Source: Pelodera strongyloides (lineage: Eukaryota > Nematoda > Chromadorea > Rhabditida > Rhabditidae). From it: a DNA stretch of 64,000 nucleotides. The stretch covers positions 1 through 64,000 of the forward strand of contig JAANDG010000156.1 in NCBI GenBank assembly GCA_036852015.1, in the 5' to 3' direction. This document shows, one piece after another, positions 33,101-43,941 of this stretch (position 1 is its first letter; every line of letters begins with the position of its first letter). A model generated the notes under the pieces. That model ran no database searches and was not told the origin of the DNA. It saw only the letters and a list, made by a program, of their open reading frames with translations. The position numbers were made by a program, and so were the translations under genes.

Positions 33101-36100
33101 GGCTTTATCGTTTTGAATGCACGGCAGAACGACTTGGTCTCCTTCTAAACGAATAGAAAGCTAGTAAAAAAGGGAAACAAAAGGTTAGAAAGCTGGAAAA
33201 AAGGGACCTCCTGCAGAAGGTTACCTGCAGCCCGAGCTGCTCTACCGAAGTAGTGCGTTCCAGAGACATAGGCCATCTTTGATTACGGAATGAGTGGACA
33301 GCCCGGATCCCAGAAACCTTCCCAACTCCGTTAGGTGCAACCAGCCGCGTGCGGGAATTGAACCCCCGCCACGTGCGTGCTGAGTAGCAGCGCTAGCCAC
33401 TACACCACCCGCTGGTAGGACCGCGAAACATAAGTCATAAGATTGAACATGCTGTATGCAGCTGCTTATTAGAAAATTGGAATCTACCCTGCAGAAACTC
33501 CACTCCCTTCGGTAAGCCAACAATTTTTTCCATTTGTGCATCGACGAAGTCGGAGAAGGCGCATCGGTTCTTCTGACAGTATCCTGGACTCGAAACATAT
33601 TTGAACAGAGTGTCAAAGGCCACAAGATAAGATAAACTAATCTTTTGAAAGACCACCTTAGTATAGGTAGCATGAACATGTATATTTACGGATAAGGTAT
33701 GTAATTCACAATTTTCAACCCACTTGGTGTTTTACAGAATGCCGAGGTGTCGTTCCTGACGTAGTCCACTGGCTGGTTTATGATCTGGTCGTTGATGATG
33801 TCGCCGAATTCCAGTAAGCCGTAGTATTTCGTGTAGATTTCTGACAGACTCGTGACATTGACCTAGAAGGTTTATGGTTAAAGTCTACTTTGATTCAGTC
33901 TGCGGCACAATATCGCTATATATATATGAAACATATAGAACATTGGGCTACTGAAAAGGATACATGTGGGTAACAATCCACCTTTTTGTTAGCACGGAAT
34001 TGCTTTGATCCCTTTTCATTGTAGTAGACCAGAAGTGAAGAAATTCCAGCACCATTCCTGGAAAATGTATGAGTATGAGGTGGTTCGGTCCCGTGTCCTA
34101 TTCGCCAAAGAAAAAGCGACCTAATGTGGAGAGTTGGAAGAAACTCACAAAGTGTCCGTGAAGTGTTCGTTTAACGTAGCATTCGCCAGGTCTCTGCCCC
34201 AAACCATGTCTGTCTTGTCACTGATGGACTGAATTCTCAATGTTTACAAATTACTTTTGGTCAATTGGAAATTTTAAAGCGAAATGCTAGCCCCTTTGGA
34301 AAATTTGTATATGATAAGCAAATCCTATGTATCCTATGCTAATTTTGTACGATCGTCCACGGCAATCGTACAAAAATTAGCATAGGATACATAGGATTTG
34401 CTTATCATATGCAAATTTTTCAAAGGGGCTAGCATTTCGCTTTAAAGCTGACGATAATAGTGCATCTATGCCCGATTTGGTGTCCTGGGTTTTTTACTTG
34501 CAAATATTACATACAGCAAAGCAGTGCTACAAGCAAGTTGTTTTGAAAAGTATTTTGGGTGAAGAAGGCAATAAGAACATTCAAAGCTCTTTTACATCTT
34601 ATTAATGACACGTATGCTATAGAAGAACGTCCTCACCATCAGCCAGCATTTTTTCGAGAAACACACCTGGCAGTAACTTATTGCTCGGATATATGAGACG
34701 GATTGTGGCCGAGGGACAAGCAGATAGCACATAACACCGGAATCCCAGAACTGGTCGGGACACGGCTGGTCACAGTATGATGGACGACCTATTGCGCACA
34801 TGTTATTTGCAAGTTTTTCATTCATGTGTGGCATGAAATTATGAGGCATGAAAATAGCCCAATCTATTTATTACATACAAAACTTCTACCCACTTTCAGT
34901 TGTTGGTGGTGCGAAGCTGGTGATGAATGTTACCTGAATAGAATGTTAAGTCAATATAGCGCACTGTTCTTACCAAAAAATTTTTTTCGCATATTACCAC
35001 AAATCGTTAGAATACCAAGTATAACATGCTAGATAAAACCTACAGAATCTGGTACACGGGTCGTGAGCGAACGGTCTTTAGTGGTCTCCAACAGCAACAC
35101 GGGTGTTTTAGTGGTAGCCACATAGTTAACGACGGTTGTTTGCTTGGTGAGCTTGGGTTCAACTGGTGGTGTGCTTAGTTTTGGCGCTGGAGTACTTTTG
35201 GGCATTGTGGTGATCGCTGAATTAACCGATTTCGAAAACAGTTCCACAAGGGTGCTATGCGCTGTGCCCAGATTTCTGGTTCGTGCAGAAGTGCGATGCC
35301 CTGTTTTTACTGATGTCGGTTCGGTTGTCGGTGAAGTATTTGTCGTTGAGGAGTGCGCCTGTGTCCTTTGCTCACTCGCCTTCGTTGACTTTTCAGTTGA
35401 GCTTCTCTGTGAGCCAGAGATGGTGCCCGTTGTCATAGTGGATGGTTGTTTGGGTTCCATTGTATTCTCCTTGTCAGTGGGTGTGATAACATCAAGAGTG
35501 GACATTCTTTCGAACGTTGCAGCAGGCAGTTTTGGCTGAACAGAAGTTGCAGGAAGTTTCGGTGAACTTGCCGTGGGTTCTTGAGTTGCTTGGGTCTTCC
35601 CAATTGTCCGATGTTCTGCGCCGCTGCTTGAAGACAGTGTCGTTTTGCCTGCCACTATTGTATGTTCATCTAGCGGTGGAGTAGAAGACTCGGCGAACTT
35701 GCCCGGTGACTCGGTCGCCGTTGAAATTGTCGTTGCACCTTCGCTTTTTGCCATCTCGAAGTTCGAGGAAAGATCATCATCAAACTCATCATGTACGGAT
35801 GTAGCTGTGTTGGTGTCTTCCGCGGCAGTTGAACCAGAAACCGGTGGGGAATCGGTTGTTACTAAATGAGAAGTGCTTCCGGGGCTTGATTTAGCGTCGG
35901 TGCTCGACGTTACAGGACTCTCAACTTTGCTTCCACTAGTTGTTCGTTGTCTGTCGGGAAACGAAGTTACCGCAAAGGAGGACGAATCGGTTTGAACAGT
36001 AGTCATCGTAACGTCGGTGGCGATGGTCTTAGACGTTTGCGTTGTGGTTGGAATGCCTTCCGAATTCTCTTGAGTTGCACCAGAGAAACTTGTTGTCTCC

Positions 36101-38707
36101 TAAAATACGCACATGAATAATATTATTTGAGTTACAGATACTAGTGTTAAAATAACCAACGGAGTCATGTACAAAAGTAATAAACGTCTCGCGGCGGTCA
36201 GTTTCTGTCGTCGCGGCTGTGTCCCTCGTAGTTGCGTAAGTCCCCGCCATATCCTGCAATATTTGCTCAATAATAACAACCTTGAATCAGTCCGTTTAGA
36301 CGACAAAGTTTAGCCGTGCATATATTATTATTTTATTCTTTACTTTATGTTGGGATTACAACTTTTGGCTTACTGTTTTTCTCGTGGACATATCACTGCT
36401 TTCAGTTTTAGAGTTTGTCATCGTGGTAGAGGGCATGGTTGACGTTCTTGAACCGGTGGATGTAATCTCGGAGGTTTCGAAAACAGTTTTCGCAGTTTCA
36501 GTCCTTGCTGTCAAGTCAGGCAGATAAGTTGCCTCCTTATCGGTCAAGGTAGCAGAAGTGCTCTTTTCGAATCCATCAAGCTGGACAGTTGTCCGTCCAG
36601 GCACCCGCGAAGTAAAATCAGACATCATTGATTCTTCTGTAAGTACAGCGGGTCTCTTTGTTGTGCCTGTTGACTCCTCCGTTGACGGGGTTACAGTTTC
36701 AGTTTCATATGTCCATTTTGTTCCCAAGCTTACAGACGAGACGGGCTCTGATGGTGAATATTTCTGTTGTTCAGCACTAGTCGAAACGAAGCCGTCATCT
36801 TCACTGGTAGGATGTGGCGCAGTGGTCGAAACAGTTGTAGCGTCGTGTGGTGCGGTAGAGTATAGATCAGTTGTTGGTTCTTTGGTACGTGTTGATGAAA
36901 CGACAGTTGAATGCTGCACTGAAACGGTTTTAGGTCATAATACGCAATCCGTATCATACATATTACGTGTCGCAACTATTAATAAACGAAATGTATTCGA
37001 AAACAAAACTATTGTCTAGTACATATGATGTTTGCCAAGTATAAATAAACTTGTGGACGTCTTGAATGTATCGTAGCGACACCGGTACAACGTCTCTAAA
37101 ACTTCAGAATGTGCTCTTCGCTTAGGAGCCCAATCCGATTTCCACAATACAGTGTAAGGTCAAAACTTTACGAAGACATCTTACACATCTACCGAAATTC
37201 TTGACCAATTTTAAGGAGTTACTGATGGACTTTTTTGAACAGCATTTCCTATTTTTAATAATATTAGTGGAGGAATATAAAACACACCCATAACCCAGAA
37301 CTTAAAAAATAACCATATCGCAAACGAACCGTATGTTGAACCAATGCTGCTCGGCGTGGAATTCCTTTTCGTCACAGTGTCCTGGTGACGAGGGGTCGCA
37401 GTGTCTTCAAAAATATTTGAGCGGTCAAATTATCTTGTCACATCACTCTACTTTCTATCTTTTAGCCAAAAACATGTTACATCCAGTTATCAATGCGCAA
37501 ATCAGTAGTTGATACATATGTATTTCTCGTTCGATGAACACAGAAAAAAGCTTCAATAATGTATATGTTACCATCCATCGATGGCATCGTCAGAGTCGGA
37601 CTATCGGAAGTGACTAAGCGAGGTGTCGGAATGGAAGCGATTGGTTTCTCCTCAAAAGGAATGCGTGCAATTTATAAAGACAGCATCGATAAGATAACAC
37701 ACAGTTGCGTGTTTATTATATACTACGAAAGATTTCGTTGGTAACAAACAAGGAAGATTTTCAGAAATTTCGGAAATACATTCGCCCCTTGGCATTGGAC
37801 CCCTTATAGGAAAGTAGGCAAATTGTACACTACATTTTACCATATGTGCAAAATTGGAGGACATTATCCAGAATTATTTGTATGTAAAATCGTGTATTTA
37901 CGAAAATGAGATTGCTTACAGTATCGGTGACAGTCGTTGTAGGATAGGTAATCACGGTAGTCCTTCGCAGTTCTATTTCCTTCCCGGGTAATTTCATGCA
38001 TTGTTCCATTGAATATGTGTTGACGTAGCATCGTGAGCAGCTTGATTGTGTTCCACATGCTAAATTAAAAGCTGTTAACTTTTTCAGGAAAAAGCTCCCA
38101 AACTTCCACTCAGGAGTCCGTCAGCTTAGTGTTTTCTCATTCAGTAAACACCGAACGTTATCATCGTGAGCAGCTTGATTGTGGAAATCACGGCGAGGGA
38201 ATCATGGGCGATCCCTCCTGGCCCTAGCCCGAAGACGTCGTGCAATTTGTCATCTGGAGCTCGTTGCCTACAGCCCAGGCCTCTGCGAACTAGTCATAAG
38301 CAGACTTTGAATTTGAACTTGAAAACGCACTTGTAGCGTAAAAGATTTATTGTTTATTATCGTCGACAGAAGGGTGCAAGGTCACGGTCCCCCGCGTAGG
38401 TCCCAGTTAGTACACCGCCAGACCAAAGATTTCACATGGTCCGGTCGAAGCTTTTATATTCAATTGGTTTTATTCAACTTGTGTTTAACGAGGCCACTAG
38501 CGGTTCTTGGTGATTAGTACATCTGCGTCACGCCTCGTCCCGACAAATTTACTTGTTTTGGTGCGAGTGACACTGTGTTTTTTAGTGTTATACATTCGCT
38601 ACGATATCAAAATACAAAGTACTATTCTTACCTGTAATAACTATATTCATAAGAAGAAGCACGAAGAGCGACGGGTCAGTCCCTCCATTGAGGAAGCACA
38701 GTTTCAT
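30168..38707 (-). CDS. Mucin-stalk, lectin-like/EGF, multi-pass membrane receptor-like protein (about 1244 aa)
   Basis: Twenty-five exons join in phase: 38632-38707, 37920-38059, 37572-37650, 37330-37404, 36374-36918, 36173-36253, 35044-36099, 34894-34933, 34667-34788, 34149-34228, 33982-34057, 33724-33862, 33488-33583, 33025-33144, 32750-32780, 32557-32635, 32369-32460, 32031-32169, 31801-31911, 31537-31629, 31365-31422, 31060-31172, 30842-30913, 30612-30745, 30168-30255. Order: signal peptide (SLFVLLLMNIVITA, to 25); Cys-rich start (CSRCYVNTYSMEQC); Thr/Ser/Pro stalk, about 50-695; Cys-rich lectin-like start (CPDQFWDSGVMCYLLV); an N-glycosylated region, perhaps SEA-like; a sushi/HRM-like module (DQVVLPC ... 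RCSSFGTWVP ... LLTC); two EGF-like modules (CVCNPGWTRFTC, CVCPVTFFGDKC); then about five hydrophobic segments from 1023 to 1215. PWTCLSSF before the fifth recalls the second outer loop of family-B/adhesion GPCRs, but segments 6-7 and a GPS site are not seen. The weakest junction is 33025/32780 (donor gttttt in a T12 run). An alternative start at 33038 (MRPPWFFFFSVLY) would split this into two genes. Confidence 0.68.
33240..33440 (-). mobile_element. tRNA-like SINE in a receptor-gene intron
   Basis: On the minus strand, A box GGTGGTGTAGTGGCTAGCGC and B box GGTTCAATTCC lie at tRNA spacing (about 33345-33415). They are followed by about 120 bp of non-tRNA tail. The anticodon arm cannot form a proper 7-nt loop, so it is not a functional tRNA. 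The same A-box phrase occurs at 251-321 and about 32235. Confidence 0.55.
34276..34443. mobile_element. TTAA-type palindromic MITE, AGCGAAATGCCAGC family
   Basis: A near-perfect palindrome like 21134-21300, but with the loop in the opposite orientation (cgtccacgg). It lies in a receptor-gene intron. Confidence 0.93.
38165..38330 (+). mobile_element. SINE copy 4 (body)
   Basis: GGCGAGGGAATCATGGGCG, CTAGCCCGAAGACGTCG, CTCGTTGCCTACAGCCCAG and TCATAAGCAGACTTTGAAT occur in order, matching 12727-12885 closely. It lies in intron 1 of the receptor gene. Confidence 0.7.
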
Positions 38708-39310
38708 TCTTTTTCAGAAGTTGTTCACCTAATTAGGCGGAAGTCAATGAGCATACGGTATGCTGCCCGCATAATTTATGAGCGTAACAAGCCGCTTTCT
38801 TCTCTCTATAGTTTATCCCGGTAGTGCACTCCTACACTCAAATGAAATGTTTATTACAGTAGGTCTAAAAAAAAATTGCTGATGCGAACAAGTACAAGCA
38901 AATGAACGATAGCTTACGGTAGAAGATTGTTGTGTTTGTCTTACCGTTTCAGTTGCTGGCAGAGGAAGCTAAGACGTACCGTTGCTACGCACGGACGTTA
39001 TTTATGCACATTGGTCTCCAGGGGTTGATCTTTTTCTACTCCCTCCCACAAAAGGACACGCCCAAAACAAAAGTAATCAATAATGTTGAGAGTAAATACA
39101 GTAAAAATATATAAGAAACTAAAGCGGGCCGACAACGCTTGAATGTAAACATTTGTGCGGCCAAAATCAAAATTTCAAGGAAGGAAGCAAGTCGACTAGC
39201 GTCGAACTTGCTTTTTCCATTTGCGACTACGCTCAAGAAAATCTATCACAAGCCAAAGGTAAGAACTAACTATTTACCATTATATACTTATTGTTATTGT
39301 AAAAAAATGC
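38708..39310. other. Intergenic; one weak plus-strand exon candidate
   Basis: A stretch at about 39175-39259 (acceptor tttcaag, donor gtaaga) reads EGSKSTSVELAFSICDYAQ, but no partner exon in a matching phase was found. Nothing else is supported. Confidence 0.3.
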
Positions 39311-39418
39311 GTTGAGCGTAGAATTAATCGTCTCCCCAAAGAAGTGGCTAATTCAAAGTCTCTTGAGGAATTTAAATCTAATTTAAATAACATGCCAGTT
39401 GACTTTTTTAATCGCTAA
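39311..39418 (+). pseudogene. LINE retrotransposon ORF2 C-terminal remnant
   Basis: The frame ending at TAA 39416-39418 reads RRINRLPKEVANSKSLEEFK then SNLNNMPVDFF. This is the typical last motif of LINE reverse-transcriptase ORFs (R-x-x-N-x-LP-x-x-V ... S-L-x-x-FK-x-x-L). No reverse transcriptase core lies upstream, so only the 3' tip remains. Confidence 0.5.
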
Positions 39419-39918
39419 ATTTAATTTTCACGTCGAATTTTCCGCTCTTTAGTATTATTTTTTCACTTTGTTTTTATTTATCGCACCGCGCGAGTAGCTG
39501 GGCCTCGCCAAGAATGTGTGTGTGTTTACCTCTTTCATTGACATTGTTCGTTTGTTAAATTGTATTGCTTGAATAAAGAGTTATATATAGGCTCTGGACA
39601 CTTAAATTTTCTGGACAACGGTAAACTTTTCCATGATGTTTGTATAATTATGTGCGCATGCTTTTGCCATCCAATCTGAGTATCTTCATAACTACGCTCT
39701 TCTCGTGTGCAGCTTCTGGAGCAACTTTTCTGACTCAAAAGTCTCATGTAAGCACATATACAATCCTTATTAGTGAGGTTATCATAGCTGATTCATCCTC
39801 CTGAAGATGCGAGTTACTGTTTAGTATGTTGTAATCTTGGCTCACGCAAACCTCCATTGTTATGAAAGCGGAATAACGCCGATGTTTGAACCTGTCTTTG
39901 ATAACTGCATTCCCATGT
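39419..39918. other. Intergenic, no supported gene
   Basis: Contains a 71-codon minus-strand frame (39535-39747) without recognisable features. A segment at 39865-39920 (gaaagcggaataacgccg ...) is repeated near 40196-40255. Confidence 0.4.
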
Positions 39919-40481
39919 TACTAGTTAGGATTGGACGAGGTACTTGCATTGGAGCATTGCTGGCCCACTTATGCTGAATTTGTAGAATATAAAATTTGGG
40001 TGCTTCGCGACAATTGCCTCTCACCGCGAAACAAAGCCTTTTTGGAGGTATTACTTACGCCCGGTTTTTGAAAATAACGATTTTTGAAAATAACGATTTT
40101 TGACAATAACGATTTTTGAAAATAACGATATTTATGATAAGTGAGAGCAAACCTTCATTGTTATGCGAACCTCCATTGTTATGAATGCGAGCTTCCATTT
40201 GAAAGCGGAATAATGCCGCTGTTTGAAACTGTCTTTGATAACTGCATTCCCATGTATCACAAATGAGTATGACTAGAATAAAAGAGTTTAATTCGGGCCC
40301 TCCTTTAGCATAAATATAGTTGTTCACCGTTATTTTCAAAAACCGGGCGTAATACCTTCAAAAAGGCTTTGTTTCGCGGTGAGAGACAATTGTCGCGAAA
40401 CAGCCAAATTTTATATTCTGCAAATTCAGCATAAGTGGGCCACCAATGCACCAATGCAAGTATCTCGTCCATTCCTAACTA
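39919..40481. repeat. Long imperfect palindrome (TIR element)
   Basis: Arms of about 130 bp: 39919-40060 (with acttatgctgaatttgtag and gtattacttacgcccgg) inverted at 40340-40481. The interior starts with a short direct repeat of tttttgaaaataacga. Confidence 0.8.
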
Positions 40482-40986
40482 GTACCATTAATTAGGTTGT
40501 GATCATATTGCGGTTCGCAATGTCACCATACACCATGTGTATCCCATTATATGTGCATAAATCAAGACCCATTTCTTTGATAACGCTTTGAATACAAATG
40601 TCTCATAAAGCGTACCATGAAGTGAAGTGCATTGAATGTAGGGATACGGTATCTTTGCTTTGCGCAGATGTTGTCGGGCAACGAGAATGGATGTTCACAT
40701 CTGCCAAATAAAACGAACTTCAAATGTTGGACATGGAAATGACATGAATGGAACATCTCCACCAATTTAAACGCACACAAATTAGAAGGCAAACGTCAAC
40801 CCAGCCGAGATCAGACTAAAAACTAAGGATGACATAAAAAGGTTGAACCAAGTTTTCTCCGAGAACACTACAGAATTATGACAGTGAAAAGTGAAAACAC
40901 TCAAAATTGGATAAGCGGAAAGCGACCACAGTGAACTATAAAAATGTGTTTTCTGAGGCAATGTTTCGTATTCTCGAAAGTTGTTT

Positions 40987-41412
40987 AAAGGGACGCAGTC
41001 ACTACAAATTCAACTTTTTTTTCTTCGACTTATTAAATTCGAGAATATTTATAAAACAATATGCAGCAATAAAAAAACATAGAACAGAGAACTAAGGGAG
41101 AGAAATCAGTGAGAATGGGTTTTGGGTAAATTACGGTCGCCGGGGCATATATGCAATTGCCAGGGGTACATGGAGAATAAAAACAGCCTGAAGTGTTGTA
41201 CCTGTGTGATTTATCACCGCAGGGTATTTATTATCAACCGCTATACGGGCAATTATAAACTACGATGTATTAGTAAAACTCATACGCATTGATTTCTCAC
41301 CCTGCGTTCGTATTGCTGTACTTTGGTGCTGGAACCTTATTTTTCTTCACATCTTCGAATATTCAATGAAAAGCGAATAAGAACGACGAATTTGTAGTGA
41401 CTGCGCCCCTTT
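40987..41412. mobile_element. TTAA-type MITE, AGGGACGCAGTCACTAC family
   Basis: Ends aaagggacgcagtcactac and gtagtgactgcgccccttt, inverted. Confidence 0.9.
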
Positions 41413-41487
41413 ATGTTTATTGGACAAATTCTTACAAGAATTACACTTTTTTTCAAAGTTACATGATATGCCAAGTGGGCAAGTTTT

Positions 41488-42622
41488 TCCTGAGGCCGTA
41501 TTCACCATTCTTACGGAAAAAATTCCCCGGGAAAACAAATTACCCAGGGACAATTTCCTAACGAAAATCCTTCCCGGGAAATATTTTTGCCCTTTCCGGA
41601 AAACTTTTTATCCCTCCCCGAATTCACACTCCATTTGGGAAACGGGGAATTTTACCCAAGGGGAAATTCAAGGAAAATATGATTATTTGATATGTTTATG
41701 CTTAATTTTCATTGTAATAATAATTTTGTATATTTTCGTTGCTTAATATAAGCACGCTCAATAATTATTAATATATAGTTAGAGTTCGGATCAACACAAT
41801 TTCCGTTAGATGAGATTTAAGGACAATACCCAACGAAAAATTGCTAATAAGGTTGTACAGATAGGTTGTAAAGACATTCTCCCGGTAAGATAAAGGGCAA
41901 AAACAGGCTTCCGTTGCGGGGAATCGAACCCCGGCCTTGTGGGTGAGAGCCACAAATCCTAACCACTAGACCACAACGGATGGTGTTGTCTTTGGTGGTA
42001 GTACTCACCCAAAACCTTTTTATGGAGATGGGGGACGTCTATTATATTTTTTATACAAGACTTCCTAAGCTATATCTTCCTTTGCGATGATTTGAGAAAA
42101 ATGTAATAGTCCATTGACTCCATCCATAGCACACTCAGACCATTTATTTAGGGTAGAATATATGCCGGACGCGTGCATTTTCATAGTACGACAAGCTTTT
42201 CGGAAGTCTGTCGAATGCTCAAGTCGCATTATTTGCCTTCTAACATGTATTAATATAGTAGATATCCCTTACAGTATTTTCTTATCGTTATAATGGAAGA
42301 GAATAGAAAAAAACTAACGTAAATATCTTAATTTTTTGTGCTGCTTAAAGAAATAGATAGTTATTATTGTCAAACATTCAAATAAAACACAGAAATAATG
42401 TTTAAATAAATGTTTTCGACGAAAAATATACCACAACACTTGGGTAATTTCTGGTTTACCCGTGCCAAGCTCGGGTAAAATTTTCCGTTTCCCAGCTCGC
42501 TTTTTGGGAAAAGGGAAAAAGTGGTGAATTCCGGGAAAAGGTAAAAATGGTCATTTTGGGTAAAATACTTTCCCGGGAAACGATTTTATCCGGGTAAATG
42601 TTGTGGTGAATACGGCCTCAGG
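41488..42622. mobile_element. Large GGCCGTATTCACC-family TIR element containing a tRNA gene
   Basis: Ends cctgaggccgtattcacca (41489-41507) and the exact inverse tggtgaatacggcctcagg (42604-42622). Subterminal zones on both sides are rich in inverted TTTCCCGGGAAA/TTTACCCG-type motifs. The interior is AT-rich, has no transposase, and includes an intact-looking tRNA-Glu. Confidence 0.88.
41909..41980 (-). tRNA. tRNA-Glu (anticodon CTC)
   Basis: Complete cloverleaf: acceptor TCCGTTG/CAACGGA perfectly paired, D arm with GGTCTAGTGG, anticodon arm TGTGG-CTCTCAC-CCACA (anticodon CTC), T arm CGGGGTTCGATTCCCCG, discriminator A. It lies inside the TIR element 41488-42622, so it may have been carried with it. 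Confidence 0.95.
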
Positions 42623-42866
42623 ACTGGTAGCTAGATGAAAACTGAAAGAAAACAGAGTATTTCACAGTGGCTGCAGATAAGAAAATCCTTCTGAAATACA
42701 AAACACTGTGTTTATTGTCAAAATAGCTGCACTCGACTTGCGATTCATTTCTTGTTGATTATGGGTCTTTTGTTTCCAGTGACGAAGACTGTGGCTAAAT
42801 GGACTAAACGTTCAGACCCATTTCAGGTAACCATTATTTTTGTTACCTGAAATAGGCCTGACCCTT

Positions 42867-43941
42867 AAAGGGATAGGTTCACCTCAAATCACCCCTCTTT
42901 TTATTCTTTTTATTAATAATAAAACAAGTTTCATTCACAATGAAAGGTAAAGCAATCACAAAACAATACGCCTTGCAGAAGAAGCTTCCTTTATTGGAAA
43001 CTGGGTGATCGGAAGCTAAAATCTAAACGCAAAAACTTAATACCGTACACAGATCGCGCGGGCTAATGGCAATTAGCCAAGTTACAAACTATACTCGGCA
43101 GGACATTATTTCCCACGGTGAATTATCATTTAAAGGGTGAGGTCCACCTCAGAAAACAAAAAAGTTAGAAGTTTTGTTAGATTTCCCGTGTCTGTATCTA
43201 CCAGAATAACTAAAACAAATTTGGCAGAAAATTATTTCCAACGAAATATGGAGCAAAAAATAGCCCTCCAGTACCATTATTACGATGGGCGTCGATGTGG
43301 TGTGGTGCATGATAAACCACGCTCTCGCTACCGTTGTTTGGGGACAATGAAAGGGCGGGATTATGGCTGTGCGTTTGCTGCTTTTTAAAAACCATGCGTT
43401 TTATTTATTTTGCCAAGCTAAACAAGCACAATTAGTCCCGTCTTCGTCATTTGTATTGCGTTGTAGTTATTTTAGAACATATTTTTTGTTCGTAATTTTT
43501 TTCGAAAATTTTTCAAAAAAAAAAATTTCTTCTCAACCATCTCAACCAACATGTAAAAGGATACCAGGCTACCGTAATCCGAGGTACTCCAGCTGGACCA
43601 TTTTTTGTTCATATTTCGTTGGAAATAATTTTCTGTCAAATTTGTTTTAGTTATTCTGGTAGATACAGACACGGGGAATCTAATAAAAATAATAACTTTT
43701 TTTTTTCTGAGGTGGACCTCACCCTTTAATCGCTTGGCCGAGTGTAGTGTAGTTTGTAACTTGGCTAATTGCCATTAGCCCGCGCGATATGTGTACGGTA
43801 CACCTAGTTTCCAATAAAGGACGCTTCTTCTGCGTGGCGTATGGTTTTGTGATTTATTTAGTTCTCAATGTGAATGATATTTGTGCTATTATTAATCAAA
43901 ACAATAAAAAGAGAGGTGATTTGAGATGAACCTATCCCTTT
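42867..43941. mobile_element. Outer TTAA-type MITE of a nested pair
   Basis: Ends aaagggataggttcacctc and gatgaacctatcccttt. The arms (for example gctaatggcaattagccaag at 43063-43082) reappear inverted after the inner element (cttggctaattgccattagc near 43760). It is interrupted by the MITE at 43132-43727. Confidence 0.88.
43132..43727. mobile_element. Inner TTAA-type MITE, AGGGTGAGGTCCACCTC family
   Basis: Ends aaagggtgaggtccacctca and tgaggtggacctcaccctt, with long arms containing tctgtatctaccagaataac and its inverse. It is inserted in the outer element 42867-43941. Confidence 0.92.

Noticed and set aside
33240..33440. Functional tRNA gene on the minus strand
   Set aside because: A and B boxes are good, but the anticodon arm cannot form a 5-bp stem with a 7-nt loop, and a non-tRNA tail follows.
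35144..36975. Long plus-strand open frames opposite the Thr-rich exons (for example 35144-35539 and 36558-37019)
   Set aside because: They are the antisense of low-complexity Thr/Ser codons. The minus strand has matching splice sites and phases on both sides.
39175..39259. Plus-strand exon EGSKSTSVELAFSICDYAQ
   Set aside because: Good splice borders, but no partner exon in a matching phase and no start or stop context.
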